Assembly (NCBI GenBank): GCA_051715425.1
Contig: JBPXJS010000044.1
Location: 62,001 to 126,000 of the forward strand
DNA from: JAJTFA01 sp051715425
Lineage (GTDB): Bacteria > Bacteroidota > Bacteroidia > UKL13-3
Length of the DNA stretch: 64,000 bases
Direction of reading: 5' to 3'
Under the pieces are notes generated by a model. The model did no database searches. It saw only the letters and a program-made list of their open reading frames with translations, and was not told the origin of the DNA. Shown one piece after another: positions 51,184 through 61,179 of the stretch (positions are counted from its first letter, which is position 1; each line of letters opens with the position of its first letter). Position numbers and translations under genes: made by a program.

Positions 51184-53616
51184 ATGAAAAGTTTACTTAC
51201 GCTTGTATTGCTCGCCTCCACATTGTGTGCGCATGCACAATTAGGTATTGAGTTAGGTGATACCTCAGAGTTTAACCAATTAGTAGCGAATCCGGCCCGT
51301 ATCGGCAATAAACCTCTGGCATTTGATAAAAATAATACACCTTATTTCTGTTATACCACCGTTAATCAGGCGCCCGGAGCTGCCCTATCCGGCACATTAA
51401 AAGTGCTTAGAAAATCGGGTACCTCATGGATACCTTTTGGCGGAGATTTAAGTTTTGCCGGGCAGGCTTATCACCCGGTTATTTCTTTCGACCGTTTTGA
51501 TACCTTGTATCTTGCTTTTTATAATCCGTTTAAAATTACTGTTCTCAAATGGTCAGGCTCAACGTGGCTTACGGTTGGGTCGCCTCAGATTAGCCTGGGT
51601 ACCGGGTTATCTCCCATTTTTCTCAAATTCGATAAAAACAATACACCTTATATAAGTGGTTCTGATGATAATGGTGATGGCTCTGTTCTGGTAATGAAAT
51701 ATAACGGAACAGATTGGATTACCGTTCATGCAGCGGGCAACCTGAAAAAGAATGTAGGAAGTTATACCATGGATATTCCAGCAGGCGATACGGCTGTTTA
51801 TATTTCCGGTTTTGCATCGGGATACAGCGGAGCCAAGGGAACAACCGTATTGCGCTACAGCCCCGAACTAAATACCTGGGATACCGTGGGCCAGCCACAG
51901 GTGATAAAAGATACCTCAGCCACAAACCCACAGGATATGGTAGATTGTTCGGTATTTTTTGATTCAAAAGGAACGCCTTTTCATTATGGTGTTACCCTTT
52001 CAGGTACGCCTAAGTTATTCCAGTATAATGGTTCTACCTGGGATTTTGTAAACGATTTACCTGTTTTAACAAGTGCTCCTTTTTTTGATAAAAATGATAA
52101 CCTGTATGCTTTGGGAGCATATTTTTCAGGAAGCAAGCTTATGCAATACCTGATTAAATTAAATGGATCCAACTGGGATACCCTCGGTTTGGGATCTTCT
52201 GTTTATGCATGGGAATCAAAAATTGTAGCAGAACTGGATACGGCTGCTACACCACACCTGGTGCAGGAATTGCCATCCACCTTAAAGCCGGAAATTGTTC
52301 GCCTTAAACAAACAGGCAATGAGTGGGAACCTTTTGGAGGAACCGTAAAAGGTAAAATCGGATTGTCTGCCGGTAAGGCCAATCACACAAAAGTGGTGCT
52401 TGATAAAACAGCCATACCGCTTGTGTTATTTCAGGATGAAACCGCTGGAAAAAAAGCAACAGTAAGAAGGTGGATCAGCAATAATTGGGTAACCGTTGGA
52501 GCCCAGGGTTTTTCTGCCGGTATTGCAAACGATCCGGATATAGCTGTAGACTCAGCCTCCGGAAGTATTTATGTATTGTACGGTGATGAGGCCAACAGCC
52601 ATAAAACAACCCTTAAACAATTTGATGGAACAAACTGGGTGAATATTGGTGCAGCAGGATTTAGTGATGATAGCGCCTCTTTTACTTCTCTGGTTATTGA
52701 TCATGCTGGAGCACCTGTAGTGGTATATTCTGATGCAGCAAAAGGAGGAAAAGCTACTGTTAAAAAATTTAGTGGAACCTGGGGTGATGTGGGTGCAGCA
52801 GGTTTCTCTACAGATAAGGTTTCATTTACTTCAGTTGTGGTAAATGAGTTAAATCAACCATATGTGGCCTATGTAGATCATGGAAACGGGGAGAAAGCCA
52901 CTGTAAAAATGTATAACGGAACAGCATGGGTGGCTGTTGGAAATCCGGATATTTCGCCAGCGGAAGCGTTATTTACCAAACTTGTTCGTTCTCAAAAAGG
53001 GGATTTATATTTGATGTTTGTGGGTAAGGCCGACAGAAAAATAACGGTAAAAAAACTTGAATCCAACAACTGGAAAGACGTGGGCGCTGCAGCATTTTCA
53101 GATTCCATTACAGGTGGTCCATCCATCGGACTTGATCGCACTGGATCGCCTTTGGTTGTTTACCCCGGAGGTATTGTGCAGGGCAGAGGTACCATGCAAA
53201 AGTTTAATGGAAGCCAATGGGTAATTTTTGGTGCTCCCGGATTTTCAGCGGGTGGTATTTCCAGTCCTTCTATTGCAGTAAATCCCGTAACAGATGAAAC
53301 TTATGTTACCTATAGTTCGGTACAGGCATTTGCAAGAAAACTGTTAAACACCAACGTAGGTATTAAAGATTTTAGCGAAACGGATATGGTTAAGCCGGTT
53401 GTTTTCCCTAATCCGTCAAACAACAGCTTTATTATCCGCTCTAAAACCATATTGGAAGAGGATATTGCCGTTTTCGACATCAATGGAAAGCTTTTATTTA
53501 ATTTGGCAGCCAAAGGTGGTAATGAGATTACATGCACCGATCTTCCGCTTGAGTCAGGCATATATCTGATTAAAATTGGTAATTATTACCACAAACAAAT
53601 GATCATCAGACAATAA
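51184..53616 (+). CDS. Secreted propeller-like repeat protein with T9SS sorting domain (copy 1)
   Basis: An 810-residue secreted protein. A signal peptide (MKSLLTLVLLASTLCAHAQ) is followed by about 700 residues of degenerate repeats of roughly 45 residues, with the recurring theme of a Trp strand, GAAGFS, a DxxGxPYVxY-type strand and KATVKKF. This is the appearance of a beta-propeller or beta-sandwich array. The last about 75 residues are a T9SS type A sorting domain (VFPNPSNNSF, LESGIYLIKIGNYYHKQMIIRQ). The start was set at the ATG at 51184, because this gives the signal peptide. A second, similar gene follows at 53882. The role (adhesion, carbohydrate binding or scaffolding) is unknown. Confidence 0.85.
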   Translation: MKSLLTLVLLASTLCAHAQLGIELGDTSEFNQLVANPARIGNKPLAFDKNNTPYFCYTTVNQAPGAALSGTLKVLRKSGTSWIPFGGDLSFAGQAYHPVISFDRFDTLYLAFYNPFKITVLKWSGSTWLTVGSPQISLGTGLSPIFLKFDKNNTPYISGSDDNGDGSVLVMKYNGTDWITVHAAGNLKKNVGSYTMDIPAGDTAVYISGFASGYSGAKGTTVLRYSPELNTWDTVGQPQVIKDTSATNPQDMVDCSVFFDSKGTPFHYGVTLSGTPKLFQYNGSTWDFVNDLPVLTSAPFFDKNDNLYALGAYFSGSKLMQYLIKLNGSNWDTLGLGSSVYAWESKIVAELDTAATPHLVQELPSTLKPEIVRLKQTGNEWEPFGGTVKGKIGLSAGKANHTKVVLDKTAIPLVLFQDETAGKKATVRRWISNNWVTVGAQGFSAGIANDPDIAVDSASGSIYVLYGDEANSHKTTLKQFDGTNWVNIGAAGFSDDSASFTSLVIDHAGAPVVVYSDAAKGGKATVKKFSGTWGDVGAAGFSTDKVSFTSVVVNELNQPYVAYVDHGNGEKATVKMYNGTAWVAVGNPDISPAEALFTKLVRSQKGDLYLMFVGKADRKITVKKLESNNWKDVGAAAFSDSITGGPSIGLDRTGSPLVVYPGGIVQGRGTMQKFNGSQWVIFGAPGFSAGGISSPSIAVNPVTDETYVTYSSVQAFARKLLNTNVGIKDFSETDMVKPVVFPNPSNNSFIIRSKTILEEDIAVFDINGKLLFNLAAKGGNEITCTDLPLESGIYLIKIGNYYHKQMIIRQ

Positions 53617-53881
53617 ATGGCGGCCATGTATTTAAGATAAAAGGAGCATTGCGCATACCATAATGTTTAATGCACTTCATGCCAGGTTGGCGGCCTGTTT
53701 TTGCTGCTATTTGCTATGAACAAAAATGGCAGAAAGTAATAGTATAGGGATCTCTCAAGCAGCTTACATCAGCGTGGCATTCAAATAAATATGATAGGAA
53801 TCGTGGAATATTCAGATTATTTTGCATCAAACACCAGTCAGTACATATTAGAAGAAGTATCGGCCTGGTAAACGCCTGACT

Positions 53882-56344
53882 ATGAAATTATACTTAACAA
53901 TCATGTTTGCTTTGGGTATCACCATGCTCAATGCGCAAACCTCTATTGAACTGGGAGACTCTAATGAGTTTAAACAATTTATAAGCGACCAGGTTAGTTT
54001 AAGTGCTAAACCATTGGCTTTTGATAAGAACAATGTAGCTCATTTTTGCTACTGGAAAATAAATAAGACTACTCAAATTGAAGAGGTAGTAGTGATTAAA
54101 AAAACAGGCAATGGCTGGCAACAGCTCGGAGATCTTACTCCGTTTTGTTCTACCCCGTTAGGAAGTAATACCATTGTGCATGCCACCATTGAATTCGACA
54201 GAAATGATACCCTGCACATTGCTTTTATTGCCAATTCAAAACTAAATGTACTTAAGTTTAATGGCACCAATTGGGTGTTTAAAGGCACTCCGCAAAATAT
54301 TTATAATGGCTACGCATCACCAGTACAATTAAAGTTTAATAAATTCAATACAGCCTATTTAGCTTGCTCTTATGGAATTGTAGGCGCTTCTGATATTGTT
54401 GTATATGAATTTACCTCAAACGATTGGGTAAAGATTCATGATGTAGGATATTTGAGACATATCATTTACCCTTATGGTAACTATAGCCTGAATACCTCAC
54501 CAAACGATTCAGGTGTTTATTTGAGCGGAACAATTCCGAGTTTGCCGGGCCAGGGTTCTGCCAGTGTTTTACGATACAGACCAGGCTTGAGCAAATGGGA
54601 TACGGTTGGCAATTCACCTGCGTATTTGGAGCTTGATTCGAATAATGGAACCACCTATACCCAGTTAATTTTCGATTCAAATGGCCAACTCTACTTTGCA
54701 GCAAAAAACTGGAATAATATTTACAAGTTGTATAAGCTTAATGGCAATACATGGAGCTATTTATACGATGCTCCTTATAGCAGTGAAGCACCTGTGCTGA
54801 ATAAATCAGATTCGTTTTATGTATTGGGCAGGTACTTTACCGGAGACGACTGGTATGGTCGGGTTTATGCCTATCGGGCCGGTCAATGGGATTCAGTTGG
54901 CAATTCACACCTGGTAGCTAAGAGTTCAAGCGGAAGTGGTGTGCTTACGTTTGATAAAAATAACCTGCCTTATATCACGTATCTGCCGTGGTCAAAAAAA
55001 GTGCAGCTGCTGAGATTAAGCGGAAATATCTGGCAGGAGGCCGGGGGCAGTGTGTCAGGCAAGGTAGGTTTATCAGCAGGAACGGTTGACCAAACTATGA
55101 TTGCAGTAGATAAACAAAGTGGAATACCCTATGTAATTTACCGGGATGCGACCTCCGGAAATAAGGCTACCGTGAAGCGTTTCAATTCCAATAACAACTC
55201 CTGGGTAAATGCAGGTTCCAATGGCTTTTCAGCCGGGGATATTAATTTTACTAAACTCTATATAGATACCACCGGATCTCCTTACGCTGTTTTCCAGGAC
55301 AATGGTAACGCTGGAAAAGCAACCATGATGAAATTTGATACCACTTCAGGCGGTTCATGGAAGAATGTAGGTAATGCAGGTTTGTCTGTCGGAGCATCGA
55401 GTTTTACAACAATGTCTGTTGATTATACCGGATCACCATTTATCGCCTATTCAGATGGTGGAATCAGCGATAAAGCCACCGTAAAAAAATATAATGGTTC
55501 ATCATGGATCAATGTAGGCGATTCCGCTATTTCAGCTGGTGCGGCAACGTATACCTCTATGATTGTAGATAAGAGCGGCACCCCATATGTTACTTATGTT
55601 GACCAAACCATTGGAAACAAAGCTGTTGTTAAAAGATTTAATGGTACCACATGGGTAAGTGCCGGCTCCGGTGGAATATCTCCGGGTGAAGTGGCTTATA
55701 CATCCATCGTAAGAGATGAGAAGAAAAAAGTGCTTTATTTACTTTATACCAGCAAAAGTTCAGGCAAATTAACGGTAAAGCAATATAACGATACCATATG
55801 GTCTGATGTTGGAGCGGCAGAGTTTACAGACAGTATTGGTGGGGGAGGTTCCATTGGTCTCGATAGGTCAAGGGGTTCTATTTACGTTATTTTTGCCCAC
55901 CTCCAAAAAGATAACAAAGCAAGTATCATGAAGTTTGATGGGGTCTCATGGGGTTATTTCGGGCCTCCGGGATTCTCAGCCGGTGAGGTAACCAGCCCAA
56001 CCCTTGATTTTGATAAGGACGGAAACGTGTTTGTGGCATATGCCTCAAGTCAGGCTTTTGCACGTAAATTTATCAATCTATCAACGGGTATTTATCAGGC
56101 TCAATTTGTTAAAAGCCATGCCGGTAAGGTGTATCCAAATCCATCAGCAGGCGAACTGCATATTGATATTAACTTTACGGATATTGGTAAAAAGTTCACT
56201 ATCCATCATATCAATGGTCAACTGAAATTTGAAGGAAGATTAGATGCCGAGAAGAATGTGATCAATACCCAGGAACTCCATTCGGGATTATATATTCTGA
56301 GAATAGAGGGAAGTGCTAAAGTCTATAAATTAATCATCAATTAA
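53882..56344 (+). CDS. Secreted propeller-like repeat protein with T9SS sorting domain (copy 2)
   Basis: An 820-residue paralog of the preceding protein, sharing the N-terminal layout (SIELGDSNEFKQF versus GIELGDTSEFNQL), the approximately 45-residue repeats (for example AGSNGFSAG, VGNAGLSVG, YTSMIVDKSGTPYVTY) and the C-terminal sorting domain (VYPNPSAGEL, LHSGLYILRIEG, KLIIN). The pair probably arose by tandem duplication. The intergenic gap is 265 bp and carries nothing I recognise. Its stop overlaps the convergent serine hydrolase stop by 4 bp. It is likely to be displayed on or released from the cell surface. Confidence 0.85.
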   Translation: MKLYLTIMFALGITMLNAQTSIELGDSNEFKQFISDQVSLSAKPLAFDKNNVAHFCYWKINKTTQIEEVVVIKKTGNGWQQLGDLTPFCSTPLGSNTIVHATIEFDRNDTLHIAFIANSKLNVLKFNGTNWVFKGTPQNIYNGYASPVQLKFNKFNTAYLACSYGIVGASDIVVYEFTSNDWVKIHDVGYLRHIIYPYGNYSLNTSPNDSGVYLSGTIPSLPGQGSASVLRYRPGLSKWDTVGNSPAYLELDSNNGTTYTQLIFDSNGQLYFAAKNWNNIYKLYKLNGNTWSYLYDAPYSSEAPVLNKSDSFYVLGRYFTGDDWYGRVYAYRAGQWDSVGNSHLVAKSSSGSGVLTFDKNNLPYITYLPWSKKVQLLRLSGNIWQEAGGSVSGKVGLSAGTVDQTMIAVDKQSGIPYVIYRDATSGNKATVKRFNSNNNSWVNAGSNGFSAGDINFTKLYIDTTGSPYAVFQDNGNAGKATMMKFDTTSGGSWKNVGNAGLSVGASSFTTMSVDYTGSPFIAYSDGGISDKATVKKYNGSSWINVGDSAISAGAATYTSMIVDKSGTPYVTYVDQTIGNKAVVKRFNGTTWVSAGSGGISPGEVAYTSIVRDEKKKVLYLLYTSKSSGKLTVKQYNDTIWSDVGAAEFTDSIGGGGSIGLDRSRGSIYVIFAHLQKDNKASIMKFDGVSWGYFGPPGFSAGEVTSPTLDFDKDGNVFVAYASSQAFARKFINLSTGIYQAQFVKSHAGKVYPNPSAGELHIDINFTDIGKKFTIHHINGQLKFEGRLDAEKNVINTQELHSGLYILRIEGSAKVYKLIIN

Positions 56345-57507
56345 TTTATTGGTTGAGCTAAACTCATCGCGGCATCGAGGTATACAAAAATATCCTCGGG
56401 CAATTCGTCACCTGCTTTCGGAGCCCGTTTATGTCCGTACCTCACTACAATCATATGTGCATCAGGTATTGCAAAAACATATTGGCCTCTTATACCGCGC
56501 ATATAATAGATCGGATAACCTTTATGTTCCATCAGCCACCATTGAAATCCGTATTTTTTATTCGGGTTTCCGTCACGGTCAACAAGTGGTGCAGGTATTA
56601 TAGATTCTGATACATAAGCCGAATCAATCAGTTGTGTCCCTTTCCAGTTTCCCTTATGCATCATTAAACCGGCCAGGCGGGCAAAATCGCGGGTATTGGT
56701 ATACCAGCAACAGCTTACTTTTTCCATTCCTTTTTCATCGGTGCTCCAGAAAGCTTTGTCTTCCGCACCTACCGGTTTCCAAAGTTTTTCAGAAGCATAA
56801 TCAGCCACCTGTTTGCCTGTTACTTTTTTAAGAATCATACCCAGCAATTGAGTGTCACCTCCCTTATAATGCCATATTTTTCCCGGTGCTGCCGCCACTG
56901 TAGATTTTAAAGTGAGGGTATTTACATCTGGTCCGTAATATGCTTCGGCAGGCCATGCAAGGGGACTCACATACTCTTCCTTAAAATCAATTCCGCTGCT
57001 CATGGTGAGCAAATGGCGTATGGTTATTTTGCTTTTTTCTCCATTCTTAAACTCATCCAGGTAAAGCGCTACAGGATCGTCAATACTTTTAATAAGTCCG
57101 TCTTTTAACGCACAACCTATGAGCATACCTGTGATGCTTTTGGCCATAGAAAAAGAGTTGGCCAAGCTGTGCTCATTATAGCCATTCCAATATTGTTCGT
57201 GCAATAAACTATCGTTACGGATTACCAAAAATGCCACCGTTTCGTAGGAGATCATTTTACCAATGAGGCTATCACTAATCGGCTGTTTGTTATACAAAGC
57301 AGATACAGGCCACGGTTGTGGTGCACCTGTATTTACTTCATGTTTTTCAAAAAGGTCAAGTTCATCTATATCAGGCCCCATTTTACCGCTGAAGATGGTC
57401 ATGGCTAACACCTTGTTTACATAAAGGTTGCCGGTAACCAACAATGCCAGTTCCAGAAAAATAATAATCACTAGCAGAATAACTCCGGTTCGTTTCAAAA
57501 CTTTCAT
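56341..57507 (-). CDS. Membrane-anchored serine hydrolase (class C beta-lactamase fold)
   Basis: A 388-residue protein with an N-terminal membrane anchor or signal (ILLVIIIFLELALLVTGN) and a serine hydrolase domain. The SxxK motif is in SFSMAKSITGML (catalytic Ser), and the second motif is YKGGDTQ (Y-x-G, not the more usual Y-x-N). MRGIRGQYVFAIPD matches the C-terminal region of the 6-aminohexanoate-dimer hydrolase-like branch of class C proteins. The start was set at 57507 (MKVLKRTG), as a TTG two codons upstream is weak. It lies 21 bp from the PPK2 gene on the same strand. Substrate unknown; esterase or amidase activity is plausible. Confidence 0.85.
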   Translation of the reverse strand: MKVLKRTGVILLVIIIFLELALLVTGNLYVNKVLAMTIFSGKMGPDIDELDLFEKHEVNTGAPQPWPVSALYNKQPISDSLIGKMISYETVAFLVIRNDSLLHEQYWNGYNEHSLANSFSMAKSITGMLIGCALKDGLIKSIDDPVALYLDEFKNGEKSKITIRHLLTMSSGIDFKEEYVSPLAWPAEAYYGPDVNTLTLKSTVAAAPGKIWHYKGGDTQLLGMILKKVTGKQVADYASEKLWKPVGAEDKAFWSTDEKGMEKVSCCWYTNTRDFARLAGLMMHKGNWKGTQLIDSAYVSESIIPAPLVDRDGNPNKKYGFQWWLMEHKGYPIYYMRGIRGQYVFAIPDAHMIVVRYGHKRAPKAGDELPEDIFVYLDAAMSLAQPIN

Positions 57508-57527
57508 AGGCAATAATACATAAATGA

Positions 57528-58406
57528 TTATTCCGACTCCAAACGTTTTTTGGCATCAGCTAATTTCGATTTTTCAGCAGGAGGTAAATCCGGATACTGC
57601 AGGTTGAGGGACTCCAGTTTTTTTACCAGAATATCTGCAATGGCAGCTCTGGAAAACCATTTGTGATCGGCCGGAATGATATACCAGGGTGCATGTTCGG
57701 TAGAAGTAGCGGCTATGGCTTCTTCATAACAAACCATATACTTATCCCAATATGCCCGTTCATTAATATCTGCAAAACTAAATTTCCATTGTTTATCGGG
57801 GTTTTCAATTCGTTTAAGCAAACGTTTGCGTTGTTCACTTTTTGAGATATGAAGAAAGAACTTAAGGATAATAGTACCATTCTGCGCAAGGTTTTTTTCA
57901 AAGCGGTTTATTTGCCTGAAACGATGTTGCCAGAAATCTGCATCCAGTTTATCGGTGTCTTCATATCCGGGCAGGCGTTCTTTTAGAATATAATCCGGAT
58001 GTACGCGGCAAATCAGCACATTTTCATAATAGGAGCGGTTAAATATTCCTAACTGACCGCGCTCAGGAAGGGCTTTATTATACCTCCAGAAAAAATCATG
58101 CTCATACTCTTCATCACTCGGGTGTTTAAAGGAGTTTACTCTGCAACCTTGCGGGTTTAATCCACTCATCACATGTTTTATTACCCCGTCTTTACCGGCA
58201 GCATCCATTGCCTGAAGGATAATAAGCACGGAATAGCGGTTATCTGCATATAGTTTTTCCTGCAGTTTAATCAGGTGTTCTATATCTTCATTTATCTGCT
58301 GTTTGGCGTCTGTTTCATCCTTAAATCCATCAGTTGATCCAGCATCAGTATCTTTTAGGATTACGGTTTCTTCCGGCTTTGCAAGTAATTCATCTATACG
58401 TTTCAT
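57528..58406 (-). CDS. Polyphosphate kinase 2 family protein
   Basis: A 292-residue PPK2-family enzyme with a Walker A motif AMDAAGKDG (residues 66-74), the second conserved block SYYENVLICRVHP, and NPQGCRVNSFKHPSDEEYEHDFFWRYN, characteristic of this family. PPK2 uses polyphosphate to phosphorylate nucleoside mono- or diphosphates. Class I, II and III cannot be separated with confidence by eye; the length without a fused domain fits class I or III. It is cytoplasmic and may help restore nucleotide pools under phosphate stress. It precedes the serine hydrolase gene on the minus strand. Confidence 0.92.
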   Translation of the reverse strand: MKRIDELLAKPEETVILKDTDAGSTDGFKDETDAKQQINEDIEHLIKLQEKLYADNRYSVLIILQAMDAAGKDGVIKHVMSGLNPQGCRVNSFKHPSDEEYEHDFFWRYNKALPERGQLGIFNRSYYENVLICRVHPDYILKERLPGYEDTDKLDADFWQHRFRQINRFEKNLAQNGTIILKFFLHISKSEQRKRLLKRIENPDKQWKFSFADINERAYWDKYMVCYEEAIAATSTEHAPWYIIPADHKWFSRAAIADILVKKLESLNLQYPDLPPAEKSKLADAKKRLESE

Positions 58407-58424
58407 TCGATGAAGTTAAACAAA

Positions 58425-58456
58425 AAAAACCGGACCCTGTTGAAGGATCCGGTTTT
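58425..58456 (-). terminator. Intrinsic terminator of groES-groEL
   Basis: On the minus strand the RNA forms an 11-bp stem AACCGGATCCT / AGGGTCCGGTT (with a single G-U wobble) and a five-base loop, then eight U. It lies 24 bases after the groEL stop codon. A strong intrinsic terminator. Confidence 0.9.
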
Positions 58457-58480
58457 GTATTAGGCTTAAGAAAACTGATC

Positions 58481-60115
58481 TTAGTAATCCATACCACCCA
58501 TACCAGGCATTCCGGCAGGCATAGCAGGTCCTTTTTCTTCTTTCTCTTCCACCAAAGCACACTCGGTAGTTAAGATCATTGCAGCAGCAGAAGCCGCATT
58601 TTGCAATGCCACACGTGATACTTTAGTAGGATCGATAACTCCGGCTGCAATCAGGTTCTCATAAACTTCTGTACGGGCATTGTAACCGAAATCATTTTTG
58701 CCTTCGCGTACTTTGTTTACCACTACAGAACCTTCGCCACCTGCATTGGCTACAATCTGACGAAGCGGCTCTTCAGCAGCACGCCTGATAATAGCTATAC
58801 CTGTGTTTTCATCTTCGTTAGCACCTTTCAGTTTATCAAGCGCATCAAGTGCACGGATATAAGCCACGCCACCACCTGCAACAATACCTTCTTCAACAGC
58901 AGCACGGGTTGCGTGTAAAGCATCATCTACACGGTCTTTTTTCTCTTTCATTTCAACCTCTGTAGCTGCACCGATATACAATACGGCAACGCCACCGGCT
59001 AATTTAGCCAAACGTTCCTGCAGTTTTTCACGGTCGTAGTCAGAAGTGGTATTTTCTATCTGAGCTTTGATTTGACCTACACGTGCAGTAATATCTTCTT
59101 TTTTTCCGGCACCATTAATAATGGTGGTATTGTCTTTATCGATAGATATTTTTTCTGCTTTACCTAAGAAAGTAAGGTCCGCATTTTCCAGTTTAAATCC
59201 ACGCTCTTCGCTGATTACCGTTCCACCTGTAAGGATGGCGATATCTTCCAGCATGGCTTTTCTGCGGTCACCAAAACCTGGTGCTTTTACAGCAGCAATT
59301 TTTAATGAGCCACGGATTTTATTTACCACCAACGTAGCAAGCGCTTCACCTTCCACATCTTCGGCAATAATTAAAAGCGGCTTACCGGTTTGTACCACCT
59401 GCTCCAGTATCGGAAGAAGTTCCTTCATATTGCTTACTTTTTTATCGTAAATCAAAATGAACGGAGAGTCCAGTTCAGCTTCCATTTTATCAGCATTGGT
59501 TACAAAGTATGGAGAAAGATAACCACGGTCGAATTGCATACCTTCTACTGTTTTTACTTCAGTTTCGGTACCTTTTGCTTCTTCAACTGTAATCACCCCT
59601 TCTTTACCTACTTTAGCCATGGCATCAGCAATCAGCTTACCAATTACTTCGTCATTATTAGCCGAAATAGTAGCTACCTGTTGAATTTTCTGGTTATCGT
59701 CACCTACTTTTTGCGATTGTTTTTTCAGGTTCTCCACGATGGCATCAACAGCTTTATCAATACCACGTTTTAAATCCATAGGGTTGGCACCAGCTGCCAC
59801 ATTTTTTAAACCGGCACTTACAATTGCCTGAGCCAGTACAGTTGCAGTTGTGGTTCCATCACCAGCCTGATCAGCTGTTTTTGAAGCCACTTCTTTCACC
59901 ATCTGGGCACCCATGTTTTCAACCGGATCTTTTAATTCAATTTCTTTGGCTACTGTAACACCGTCTTTTGTTACAATCGGTGAACCAAATTTTTTGTCAA
60001 TTACCACATTACGTCCTTTAGGACCCAATGTTACTTTTACTGCATTTGCCAATGCATCAACACCACGTTTTAATCCATCACGGGCATCAACATTATATGA
60101 TATTTTTTTAGCCAT
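58481..60115 (-). CDS. groL: Chaperonin GroEL
   Basis: A 544-residue Hsp60 subunit forming the double-ring folding chamber with GroES. Recognisable blocks: the N-terminal YNVDARDGLKRGVDALANAV, GDGTTTATVLAQ with the ATPase Asp, and the C-terminal flexible tail with GGM repeats (PAGMPGMGGMDY). The amino-acid sequence is highly conserved, so the assignment is secure. It lies 33 bp after groES on the same strand and is closed by the terminator at 58425-58456. Confidence 0.99.
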   Translation of the reverse strand: MAKKISYNVDARDGLKRGVDALANAVKVTLGPKGRNVVIDKKFGSPIVTKDGVTVAKEIELKDPVENMGAQMVKEVASKTADQAGDGTTTATVLAQAIVSAGLKNVAAGANPMDLKRGIDKAVDAIVENLKKQSQKVGDDNQKIQQVATISANNDEVIGKLIADAMAKVGKEGVITVEEAKGTETEVKTVEGMQFDRGYLSPYFVTNADKMEAELDSPFILIYDKKVSNMKELLPILEQVVQTGKPLLIIAEDVEGEALATLVVNKIRGSLKIAAVKAPGFGDRRKAMLEDIAILTGGTVISEERGFKLENADLTFLGKAEKISIDKDNTTIINGAGKKEDITARVGQIKAQIENTTSDYDREKLQERLAKLAGGVAVLYIGAATEVEMKEKKDRVDDALHATRAAVEEGIVAGGGVAYIRALDALDKLKGANEDENTGIAIIRRAAEEPLRQIVANAGGEGSVVVNKVREGKNDFGYNARTEVYENLIAAGVIDPTKVSRVALQNAASAAAMILTTECALVEEKEEKGPAMPAGMPGMGGMDY

Positions 60116-60148
60116 AATATTATTAGTTTTAGTTTAGGTTGGTTTAGA

Positions 60149-60424
60149 TTAAATAATTGCAAAAATGTCTGCTTCGCGCATAATCAGGTATTCTTTACCT
60201 TCAATGGTAATTTCGGTACCGGCATATTTGCCATAAAGTACGGTATCACCAGCTTTTACGGTCATCGGTTCATCTTTTTTACCATTTCCGGCTGCTACAA
60301 CTTTGCCTCTTTGCGGTTTTTCCTTAGCGGTGTCGGGAATAATAATCCCACCTACTGTTTTTTCTTCTGCAGGAGCAGGTTCAACCAGAACTCTGTCTGC
60401 TAATGGTTTAAGATTTACTGCCAT
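60149..60424 (-). CDS. groS: Co-chaperonin GroES
   Basis: A 91-residue GroES that caps GroEL. Family blocks: LADRVLVEPAPAEEKTVGGIIIPDTAKEKPQ including the mobile loop, and GKYAGTEITIEGKEYLIMREADI near the C-terminus. It precedes groEL with a 33-bp gap, and both share a promoter in the region 60425-60560. That region has several TGNCA-type half sites on the plus strand (for example TGCCA at 60482, TGACA at 60500, TGGCA at 60538, TGACA at 60551), which might be part of heat-shock control; this is only a suggestion. Confidence 0.99.
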   Translation of the reverse strand: MAVNLKPLADRVLVEPAPAEEKTVGGIIIPDTAKEKPQRGKVVAAGNGKKDEPMTVKAGDTVLYGKYAGTEITIEGKEYLIMREADIFAII

Positions 60425-60592
60425 AGATTTATATAATTTTTGTTAAAGTAATAGAATGTGCTAAACACTTATCAGAAGATGTGCCAAATGCCCAAATACT
60501 GACAGTTTTGCGGGGCGGCAAACATAAGCCGAAATTTTGGCAATTAGGGCTGACAAAAAGAATTTTTGAGGGTGGGACAACCCAATTTCATC

Positions 60593-60600
60593 TATATTTG
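60593..60600 (+). promoter_or_regulatory. -7 box TATATTTG upstream of sigma factor gene
   Basis: TATATTTG matches the Bacteroidota -7 consensus TAnnTTTG and ends 16 bases before the sigma factor ATG. A TTTG lies 24 bases upstream (60565-60568), slightly longer than the 19-21 bases usual for the -33 box. The transcription start is expected at about 60605. Confidence 0.5.
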
Positions 60601-60615
60601 ACTAATGTATTAGCT

Positions 60616-61179
60616 ATGCCTTGGAACGATGAAGAAGTCATAAAGGGATGTGTTGAGGGTAAACGGCTGTATCAGAAACAGTTGTATGATCATTTCGCCT
60701 CAAAAATGCTTGGAGTTTGTATGCGTTATGCAAAAGACCGGGCAGAGGCAGAAGATATGCTTCAGGAGGGATTTATCAAGGTGTATACCAATATTTCACG
60801 ATTTAAATTTGAGGGGAGTTTTGAGGGATGGATCAGAAGGATCATGGTGTTTACTGCGATCAATTATTTTAAACACCGCAGCCGCAAATTTCAGGAGGAT
60901 TTAGATGTGGAAGGTTATGATGCTGTTTATCAGGACGACATTATCACTAAAATTTCAGCAAAAGAGATAGTGACTTTGGTACAGCAAATGCCGGAAGGTT
61001 ACCGGATGATTTTTAACCTTTACGCAGTGGAAGGGTATACGCACAGAGAGATAGGGGAAATGTTGGGTGTGGCGGAAGGAACGTCAAAATCACAATACGC
61101 AAGGGCCCGGCAGTATATGCAAACGGTACTTGCAAAACATTATCAAATATTAAATGAGCCTTTTCAGGAACCGAAATAA
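60616..61179 (+). CDS. ECF sigma factor (RNA polymerase sigma-70 family)
   Basis: A 187-residue extracytoplasmic-function sigma factor. Region 2 (about residues 20-90) has EDMLQEGFIKVYTNI with the -10-recognition helix, and region 4 (about 125-180) has MPEGYRMIFNLYAVEGYTHREIGEMLGVAEGTSKSQ with the helix-turn-helix that reads the -35/-33 element. The start was set at the ATG at 60616 (MPWNDEEVI); the open frame extends farther upstream to 60481 but crosses the promoter box. It overlaps the next gene by 26 bp. The partner gene at 61154 is the probable anti-sigma or regulatory membrane protein. Confidence 0.9.
   Translation: MPWNDEEVIKGCVEGKRLYQKQLYDHFASKMLGVCMRYAKDRAEAEDMLQEGFIKVYTNISRFKFEGSFEGWIRRIMVFTAINYFKHRSRKFQEDLDVEGYDAVYQDDIITKISAKEIVTLVQQMPEGYRMIFNLYAVEGYTHREIGEMLGVAEGTSKSQYARARQYMQTVLAKHYQILNEPFQEPK

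Noticed and set aside
41248..57507. The two class C-type serine hydrolases as beta-lactam resistance genes
   Set aside because: Motifs fit the wider family, one is T9SS-exported and the other resembles amide hydrolases; there is no specific evidence for beta-lactam hydrolysis.
59390..59773. 127-residue plus-strand frame inside groEL
   Set aside because: It is antisense to a highly conserved gene; composition is that of complementary coding sequence.
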